Source: Pisolithus tinctorius (Eukaryota > Basidiomycota > Agaricomycetes > Boletales > Pisolithaceae). Taken from it: a stretch of DNA of 64,000 nucleotides. The translations under genes were made by a program, and so were the position numbers. Below, piece after piece: positions 57,801-64,000 of the stretch (the first letter of the stretch is position 1; every line of letters starts with the position of its first letter). The notes beneath the pieces were generated by a model. The model was not told the DNA's origin. It saw nothing but the letters and a program-made list of their open reading frames with translations, and did no database searches. Location of the stretch: contig JANFAH010000001.1 in NCBI GenBank assembly GCA_024663395.1, forward strand, positions 4,216,001 to 4,280,000, given 5' to 3'.

Positions 57801-59986
57801 CTTTTCTTGGGAAACCTGTTAGCGGAGAATTTTCTCCTGTCAGCACAAATGGCAGCTTTATCGATGAAGACACTCAGAAGACCCCACGAGCGAGCAAAAT
57901 TGCGAAATCCAATGATACTATTTCATCTTCTCCGGCACCTCTCCCACCTCCATCGTTGCCCTCTCCTCTTACGTCTCCGCCACCTGAGTTAGTTTCATCA
58001 GCTACTCCAGAACCTTGGTCTTCGCTGTCTGACTATCCTCCGCCAACTACATCCGAGTCCTCCTCGAATACGTCATCTCAATATTCTGACTATCCGGCAA
58101 AAGGTGCCGTGGTTTTGGAGTGCCTAAACGATATGATCAGCCGCGGGCCGAGAAGTTCTGCCTGGCCGACGACGATTGATGACCCTCCGCGGAAGCTTAT
58201 ACTTGCTGCCCCCGTCTTGCAGGTTGTGAACGCGAATACGGTCAAGGATCGCTTTCTCATGCTTTTCAGCGACCTCTTGATTATCACCAAGCCTGTAGTC
58301 CAAGATCCCGATGTCCTGCTCGAACTTACGAAGCCCAATCCTTCCGACCGGAAGTTTATTGTCAAAAATGTTATCCTGCTACGTAACTTGTGCTTCAGTG
58401 GAGATCGGGAAGACCCGCAGTCCAAATTCGTCCCTCGCAATCCTTTTGTTCTGCCCTTCGTGGAGCAGTTTGGCGGGGATCCAGACCGAGCAATAGTGTC
58501 GCTCTTTAACAAGTGTGGACAGCGGGAAGACCCTGCAGCACTGGCACAACTGCTCTTCCGCACGCCAGAAATTGACCGTGCCCAACTTGGTGATTACTTG
58601 TCCAGGCGTTCATCGCGCGTCGTCTTGAAGTATTACTTGGATGCTTTCGGGTTCACAAGCGTGAGAGTGGACAAGGCCCTGCGTATATTTTTGCAGACTA
58701 TCCACATTCCCACCCAAGCCAGCTATGGGACTACTGCCTTTGATACTGTGCTAGACTCCTTTGCGAGTCGATGGTACGAAGCAAACGCATCACTTGTCGC
58801 CTACGACAAGGACCTTGCATACCGTTTCACAAGGGCAATTGTCCAGCTCAACGAAGTGTTGCATGGTGCGATAATCTCGGAACCTGGGCCGACGGGTTAT
58901 GTTAGGAGAAACGTCACAGCACGAGACTTCTTGGATGCCTTCCGCAGGCAAGATCCTCGAAGCTTGCTGTCGGACGATCTGATAGGTGATGTTTATGACT
59001 CAATTCGGCGCGAGAGACTATGCGTAGCACGCCACCCTTCCAATTCCACCCCAGCTGATATTTCCATCACATTCAAACGTCCATTGCCCCCACGACTGAC
59101 CTACCGTGTTCAGTCTGAACCTGTCGTTGTTCGTATCCCGCAGCCGGATCCGAACTTTGCTATCGAGCTATTCGGGCAGGATCTGATCTTCGAGCCACCC
59201 ATTCTTACGTTCGCGAAGTCGCCAGAGGTTTCCTTCAGAATCACCGGCACTTCGTTTGGCCTCAGAACTATGACCATGTTACGCTGTGGCCCAAATGCAT
59301 TGTTGTACACCGGCCTTCCACCCAGCTTCTCTATCTCTGTGGAGCGAGCTTTCATGCGGAACACCTTCCAGGTCGCGTTTTTGAACCATGCTAATGCCAA
59401 ACGCCGGTACATGTTTAGTTTCGCCGATCCATTAGTTCGTCATGAGTGGGCTACGTCGCTTAAGAGACTGATGGAGGCGGCAGTCAATACCCGTTCTGCT
59501 ACTGGGGTCAAGGGTTCATTACCCTCGGCTCAGGCTCGATTCAATCAGGCCGTTGGCGATATTGCTTTCAAAGTTCTGCAAGAAACACTCATTGGGCCTG
59601 AGGTCGTAATTGTCCAGACTTCCGCCTCAAAATTGAAGGACGCTCTCAAATGCCTCGCCCCTCCAAATCATTCTCGTAATGGCTCTCAAGTGGCTGCTGG
59701 CCACCAAGATGCCGGTGGTCTATCATCGGATCTTGTTCGGTCGAAATCGCGCAGCAGGACGTATTATCGCCACGGAGCGGGGAAGCTCGAACTCGACAGT
59801 ACCAATTCGGCCCCAGTGCCACCTTCAAATTGGGGGGAAGGATATGAGGACGAATCAACCATGCATTCAAGGCGAGGAGATCGAATATGGTCAGGAAAGG
59901 ATTTGGAGGTGTTTTGCAGACAGAATAGCTCTATCGCCCAAGTATTGGAACTGTTGCTTCCCACGACAGCTGAACCTGTGACTTAA
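54894..59986 (+). CDS. Large Sec7-domain/PH-domain protein (Arf-GEF family)
   Basis: Two exons, 54894-56421 and 56475-59986, join in frame to 1679 residues (donor GTATGT, acceptor AGCTAG). The first 1,000 residues are Ser/Pro/Thr-rich and disordered with basic and acidic patches. At about 1053-1151 a PH-like segment ends 'KDRFLMLFSDLLIITKPVV'. A Sec7-like domain follows at about 1178-1308: 'RAIVSLFNKCGQREDPAALA', 'FRTPEIDRAQLGDYLSRRSS', 'VDKALRIFLQTIHIP', 'VLDSFASRWYEANA'. A second PH-like domain lies at about 1394-1511 ('RRYMFSFADPLVRHEWATSL'). Sec7 domains activate Arf GTPases through a Glu after 'GDYLG'; here that position is Arg (58604-58606). Architecture resembles fungal Syt1/Sec73-type proteins. 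Whether it is an active GEF is open. Confidence 0.85.
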
Positions 59987-60458
59987 TCTCAATGACGTAC
60001 ATCCACTGGTGAGTTACTTTCGAAGGGACATATGCATCTTTAGAGCGCTCATGCTTACCTTCAGGTTTTCACTCTCAACAATTACTCGATCCTTATCTAT
60101 TAGTTGCTTCCCTTTACTAGTCACGCATTCCATTGGTCATGTGTACGCTCGACTTTTGTCTGCTCATGGGGCATTCTATGACATCTACGGTTATATACAT
60201 GCATGTATTTGGTTGTGCTAATTTCCCAGTCCAAATTTTTGATGCAATCTAGCACTTGCTAGTTGACTGTGATGTGCTTTCAATTTTTTTTGTCTCTTAC
60301 GCCAAGTCGGTTACGTTACGTACATCATATTGCATCCTTGCACGATCACGACTCCAGAGGCTACTTGATTTCGTCAATTCTCACCTCAATGTCCACTACA
60401 ACTTGATTTGTTGACCGCACCCACTTCCACCTTCCTGTTTCCTGTTTCGCAGTGAACA
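59987..60458. other. Intergenic region
   Basis: 472 bp between the Sec7-type gene and the CK2-type kinase on the same strand. It is T-rich with a short pyrimidine tract (CTTCCACCTTCCTGTTTCCTGTTTCG) right before 60459. No gene seen. Confidence 0.45.
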
Positions 60459-61889
60459 TGGCCAGAACTTATGCAGACGTAAATGATGCTTTGGGGCGTC
60501 AATGGTACGATTATGGTGAGCACGCACGAAACACGCACCACTCCTCCGTGCTTCTATTCATCGATTACCAGAAAATTTTACTATTGAGTGGAGCTCTCCA
60601 GAGCGTTATGAAATCATTGACCGCATAGGAGGGGGGAAGTACTCTGAGGTGGGTGTGTGTATACACGGCATGGTGGGACCTCAGTGACAGTCATCCTACC
60701 TAGGTCTTCAAGGGCATTGATATGGTGAATTCGGACATATGCGTAATCAAAGTTCTCAAACCAGTGGTCGATAAGAAAATCAAGCGTGAAGTGAAGATCT
60801 TGAGGAACCTTACTGGGGGACCCAACATAATTGCCTTGCTCGACGTCGTTCAAGACCAGACAGGCCGATACCACAGTTTGGTCATGGAATATATAGAGAA
60901 TGTGGAGTGGAAAGCAGCCCTTATCCTCTTCACGGAAGTCGACATTAAGTATTATATCTTCCAACTTCTGAAGGTGCGTGCGTGCATTGCTGTAACTTTT
61001 TGGTGCGCCGCTCACGACCAACTTATATCAAGGCATTGGATTTTGTTCATTCCCGCGGTGTCATGCACCGTGACGTGAAACCGGGAAATGTCATGATCGA
61101 TCATCGATGCCGCAAGGTTTGTTTTACGGTTTGATGTTACACCATGTAATACAGACGCTCTTGTAGTTGCGGCTTATTGACTGGGGGTTGGCCGAGTTCT
61201 ATCATCCCGACATTGCATACCATATCCGTGTTGGATCTCGATACTACAAGGCCCCCGAGTTGCTTGTTGGATACAAGATGTACGACTATAGTCTTGATAT
61301 ATGGAGTGTGGGATGTATGTTTGCATCAATGGTATGTGTTAGCGTTTCCTGGCAGCTACGCGCAACGTGGACTAAATACCGAGGGTCGCCCTAGTTGTTT
61401 AAAAGGGAGCACTTCTTCCGTGGTTCAGACAACGACGACCAACTACTACGAATATTAAGGGTCCTCGGAACAAATTCCTTCGACTCCTATTTGAAGATGT
61501 ACGATATCACGTTTAAGTCTTGCCACGAGGCTCTCCTGCAGGAGTCCGTGTTTTGCGTTGCCGTTACTTTCCTCCACTAATGCAATATCTACCCTAAGGT
61601 ATCCGAAGCAGCCATGGACACGTTTCACTGCCCCGGATTATCGACACCGTGACCTAGCTACAACCGAGGCCTTGGATTTACTGGAGAAAATGCTTCGATA
61701 TGATCACCGCCAACGGTTAACAGCGCGAGAAGCTCAAAGCCACGCGTATTTTAGTAAGTTGGAGTCCGGAATTACAGTCGGCCCTTGACATTTCATATAT
61801 CATTTGCAGACGTGGTCAGGTTAGAAGGGGCATCTCACAAGGGAGGCCTCGGGGAGTATGTAAGTGATTCTGGCTTCTGCTCTATGTAA
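60459..61889 (+). CDS. CKA1: Casein kinase II catalytic subunit (CK2 alpha)-like kinase
   Basis: ATG 60459 gives '[19 protein letters not shown]', then '[20 protein letters not shown]' and '[14 protein letters not shown]' (Gly-rich loop), '[21 protein letters not shown]' (catalytic Lys), '[20 protein letters not shown]' (HRD), '[14 protein letters not shown]' (DWG, a CK2 hallmark), '[20 protein letters not shown]' and '[20 protein letters not shown]'. About eight introns; the final exon gives '[13 protein letters not shown]...GFCSM', stop at 61889. Against canonical CK2 alpha as I remember it, HRDVKPHN reads PGN, RYYKGPELL reads KAPELL, VAS reads VGS, and the KKKKIKRE patch is weaker. So it may be a divergent paralogue. 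CK2 is an acidic-site Ser/Thr kinase working with CK2 beta. Confidence 0.88.
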
Positions 61890-62240
61890 GAGGCTGGGGG
61901 TCTTCGGTTGAGTCGAGATAGGTGCATTGGGGATCTGTATGATCGCAGGTGTACTGTAATAGTATTTGTGAAACGCGGGTGATATCCAAGATTGGCAGTG
62001 TTGTCATATTCACGGAACACATCAGGGATATCCACGATCATCGGAACGTGTTGGTCGGGTGGGATTCGGCAAGCACTGAAACGAGGCAAGATAGATACGT
62101 ATGCAAACGTGAGACTGAGTCAAAAGAGCGCTGTTACAGCATGCTGGCCGTGCCATGGAGGCGAGGGGCCCAAGATATAAGTTACCTCCAGATGGCCATC
62201 CTAGTATCCCCTTTTCAAATCACCTTTAGGCTGATCAGCG
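61890..62240. other. Intergenic region
   Basis: 351 bp between the kinase stop and the next plus-strand ATG. No exon or site recognised. Confidence 0.4.
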
Positions 62241-63260
62241 ATGTCGACCATGGAAGCAGGCTTCCAGTACCGGGCCCACACTCTGAAGCCATCCCCCCAC
62301 GATTATCACTCTAAAGTAGCCGCTACACACTCTAAGACAGGGCAAACTTACCCAACGCCACATCCTACGCTTCACTTCCAATTTCCTCGGTGGTCTAACG
62401 CAAAATACCACTACAGAGCAACCACTCCGAACCCAGTGTACCGGAAGGACTTGTCGGAAACGTGGAGACGGGAACGGGGCACAAGCGGATACAGCCCTCG
62501 CGGGCACTCAACGGAGGAATGGGTCAACGAACAAATTCACTTCACCGATCGTTCGAATGACCGGCAGCCAAGCCAGCCGTTGGACAAGGAGCAATTAAGA
62601 CGGCGGATGTGGGATGAATTGTTGTACCAGTACGAAACGGAGGCGCAGAAGTGGATGAAGCACGAATCAGGAATGGAGAAAGGGGACCGGGAACGAGAGC
62701 CGGACGACAAAAAGAGGGCTATACGAGAGGATATCTCCAAGATTGAAGCCAGGGTGCGACAGAGACGGGATAGTGAGAGGCAGGCAATTGCAGAGGAGCG
62801 GAGGAGATCTGTCGAGAAGGCGATGGAGATGCGGAGGAAAGAACAGGAACGATTGAACAGGGCAGCCCTAGAAGCATGGAACAGCTACGAATCACGGTGG
62901 ACCGCAATAGTGTCCAGTTGCGAGGCTCTCAGTTTCGAAGAAATCCCGTGGCCTGTTCTCGTCCCTCCACGAGAAGCGGCAGACGTCACTGCGGACAAGA
63001 TCTCCACGTTCATTCTGCATCCTGCACACTCGTCACATCAGTCTCGAAAAGAGAGAATACGCTCAGCATTGCTGCGATGGCATCCGGATCGCTTCCGTCG
63101 CTTGTTTCAAAGAATTCCGGAGTCGGAACGTAAGGCAGTGGAAGAGGGTATCTGTGCGGTTACCAGGTGCCTCAACGACCTACTGGTAGTGAAAGAAAGT
63201 AAGGTCAATGTACAGGCAAGTTTTCCACCTTCTACTAGTAGAACCATGCAAGACTTATGA
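62241..63260 (+). CDS. Coiled-coil protein with J-domain-like HPD motif (NFKBIL1-like)
   Basis: A single open frame of 339 codons from ATG 62241. The N-terminal 100 residues are polar ('FPRWSNAKYHYRATTPNPVY'). Residues about 120-215 form a long charged helix rich in Arg, Glu and Lys ('KAMEMRRKEQERLNRAALEA'), a likely coiled coil. The C-terminal 120 residues hold 'FEEIPWPVLVPP', 'KERIRSALLRWHPDRFRRLF' and 'AVEEGICAVTRCLNDLL'. The His-Pro-Asp after a helix resembles J-domains, and the layout matches the C-terminal part of NF-kappa-B inhibitor-like protein 1. Basidiomycete proteins of this shape are common and uncharacterised. Binding to Hsp70 is only a guess. Confidence 0.72.
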   Translation: MSTMEAGFQYRAHTLKPSPHDYHSKVAATHSKTGQTYPTPHPTLHFQFPRWSNAKYHYRATTPNPVYRKDLSETWRRERGTSGYSPRGHSTEEWVNEQIHFTDRSNDRQPSQPLDKEQLRRRMWDELLYQYETEAQKWMKHESGMEKGDREREPDDKKRAIREDISKIEARVRQRRDSERQAIAEERRRSVEKAMEMRRKEQERLNRAALEAWNSYESRWTAIVSSCEALSFEEIPWPVLVPPREAADVTADKISTFILHPAHSSHQSRKERIRSALLRWHPDRFRRLFQRIPESERKAVEEGICAVTRCLNDLLVVKESKVNVQASFPPSTSRTMQDL

Positions 63261-63681
63261 GACTTCGCAGGGTAAATAAAGTGATCGGCGAAGCCCGTCC
63301 TGCAGCAGTGCTGCAGATTATGGACTTCCATCGTACTTACAATAGGTGTAGGAGTACTTAAGGAAACAATTGTCTTCCGTCGGGTGTTTGGTTTGCCTAG
63401 GGAGTACTTGTAAGCTATCATGTATTCGTTACAAGTAGTGACGGCGACCTTTGTTACATACGACGTCACGCCAAGCAGCTGAGCATCCAGTGCCAACCTC
63501 CAGGCTGCCACTACTCGTTTCCGGTCAATATATTCGACGTCACTACCCCTTAACTTGTGCTGCAGGACTCAGATAGAGATTTCGTCGAAACCGATTGGAA
63601 TCTGCGAGCGGCCAAAAGCCAGGAACCTTCGGATCCGGGTTCGCACTTGTCAAGGAGGGGGCCAGTGACTAGCAGACCCAG
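63261..63681. other. Intergenic region
   Basis: 421 bp between the HPD-motif gene and the next start codon, same strand. A run of minus-strand open frame here has no ATG-supported motif and overlaps the preceding gene. Likely promoter of the TFIIIC subunit. Confidence 0.45.
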
Positions 63682-64000
63682 ATGGACGTGCTCGTCCACC
63701 ACTGTTTACGCGAGCTGTCGTTTGATGGCGACCTCGGTGAGTTGAACGAATATCGGTCGCGCGGGATGGATTGGGCCGCTGCGGGTGGACGAGAAAGTTC
63801 GAACCCCACAACTGCCGCTTCTTGCCGCAGATTTTTCCTTGTATTTTTTCCGTCGTTCCTTCTTGTTGCTCACAGTAAACCTCTAGGATGTAACGTCTCC
63901 CGTCTGAAAGATTTCATTGTCAACTACTACAGCAACTCTGGCGGTCCTCAGCAAGTTGCTGACGACACATTCTGTGCATTTGTTTGGTCGGTTGTCGTAC
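63682..64000 (+). CDS. TFC3: TFIIIC large subunit (B-block binding), 5' part only
   Basis: TFIIIC recruits TFIIIB and RNA polymerase III to tRNA genes; its largest subunit binds the B-block. ATG 63682 gives 'MDVLVHHCLRELSFDGDL'. An intron (GTGAGT...CTCTAG, about 63737-63887) joins to 'GCNVSRLKDFIVNYYSNSGG' and 'DDTFCAFVWSVVV', running off the window at 64000. The 'HCLRELSFDGDLG' opening is how I remember basidiomycete Tfc3-type proteins starting. Only about 55 residues are visible, so the assignment rests on this N-terminal resemblance. Confidence 0.62.
   Translation, partial: MDVLVHHCLRELSFDGDLGELNEYRSRGMDWAAAGGRESSNPTTAASCRRFFLVFFPSFLLVAHSKPLGCNVSRLKDFIVNYYSNSGGPQQVADDTFCAFVWSVVV

Overview
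The window looks like chromosomal DNA of a filamentous basidiomycete, most likely an Agaricomycete. The genes are eukaryotic and densely packed on both strands. They are cut by many short introns (about 45-80 nt, GT...AG). The best protein matches are to typical fungal housekeeping families plus several hypothetical proteins of basidiomycete type. No rRNA, CRISPR, prokaryotic operon, intact transposon or virus-like segment was recognised. All gene models come from reading-frame continuity, splice signals and remembered family motifs; no alignment was run.

Layout. 1-2.5 kb: no convincing gene. 2.5-5.5 kb (-): Mei2-type RNA-binding protein. 6.5-7.0 kb (+): mitochondrial ribosomal protein bS6m. 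7.1-8.2 kb (-): HAD hydrolase of HDHD3 type. 8.5-10.5 kb (+): membrane RING-H2 ubiquitin ligase. 11.3-12.1 kb (+): unknown protein. 12.4-13.8 kb (+): ferrochelatase. 14.0-15.8 kb (+): phosphomevalonate kinase. 15.9-18.0 kb (-): vacuolar-type amino acid transporter. 18.4-19.6 kb (+): polysaccharide lyase 14-like, probably GPI-anchored. 19.8-21.8 kb (+): Nar1 (cytosolic Fe-S assembly). 22.0-22.5 kb (-): small cysteine-rich protein. 23.0-24.5 kb (+): Tlg2/syntaxin-16 t-SNARE. 25.4-27.3 kb (-): bleomycin hydrolase. 27.7-29.2 kb (-): paraoxonase/SMP-30-like membrane protein. 29.7-31.9 kb (+): Na+/H+ antiporter copy 1. 32.4-34.1 kb (+): TFIIH subunit Ssl1/p44. 34.2-35.6 kb (+): cysteine-rich single-pass membrane protein. 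35.8-37.2 kb (+): ribonucleotide reductase small subunit. 37.5-38.6 kb (+): disordered protein with a conserved-looking C-terminal motif. 39.0-41.2 kb (-): Na+/H+ antiporter copy 2. 42.4-44.4 kb (-): TCP11/Sok1-like. 44.5-46.3 kb (+): NIPA-type Mg transporter. 46.5-48.2 kb (+): DUF262-domain protein. 48.2-49.6 kb (-): Dcc1. 49.7-51.3 kb (-): mitochondrial CDF metal transporter. 51.6-53.1 kb (-): iron-type alcohol dehydrogenase/maleylacetate reductase. 54.9-60.0 kb (+): large Sec7/PH protein. 60.5-61.9 kb (+): CK2 alpha-like kinase. 62.2-63.3 kb (+): protein with a J-like HPD motif. 63.7 kb to the end (+): start of the TFIIIC B-block-binding subunit.

The genes do not form one pathway. Loose themes are iron and metal biology (ferrochelatase, Nar1, Mmt-like CDF, RNR2, NIPA) and DNA/chromatin maintenance (Ssl1, RNR2, Dcc1). 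I see no cluster that looks like a dedicated new system.

Points most worth a second look: two antiporter paralogues facing each other about 7 kb apart, both using a 5-nt micro-exon at the same codon; a Sec7 domain whose glutamate finger position reads arginine; a CK2-type kinase with altered signature residues; a ferrochelatase carrying the metazoan-type [2Fe-2S] cysteines; a RING-H2 finger with a 68-residue first loop; and a eukaryotic DUF262 protein.
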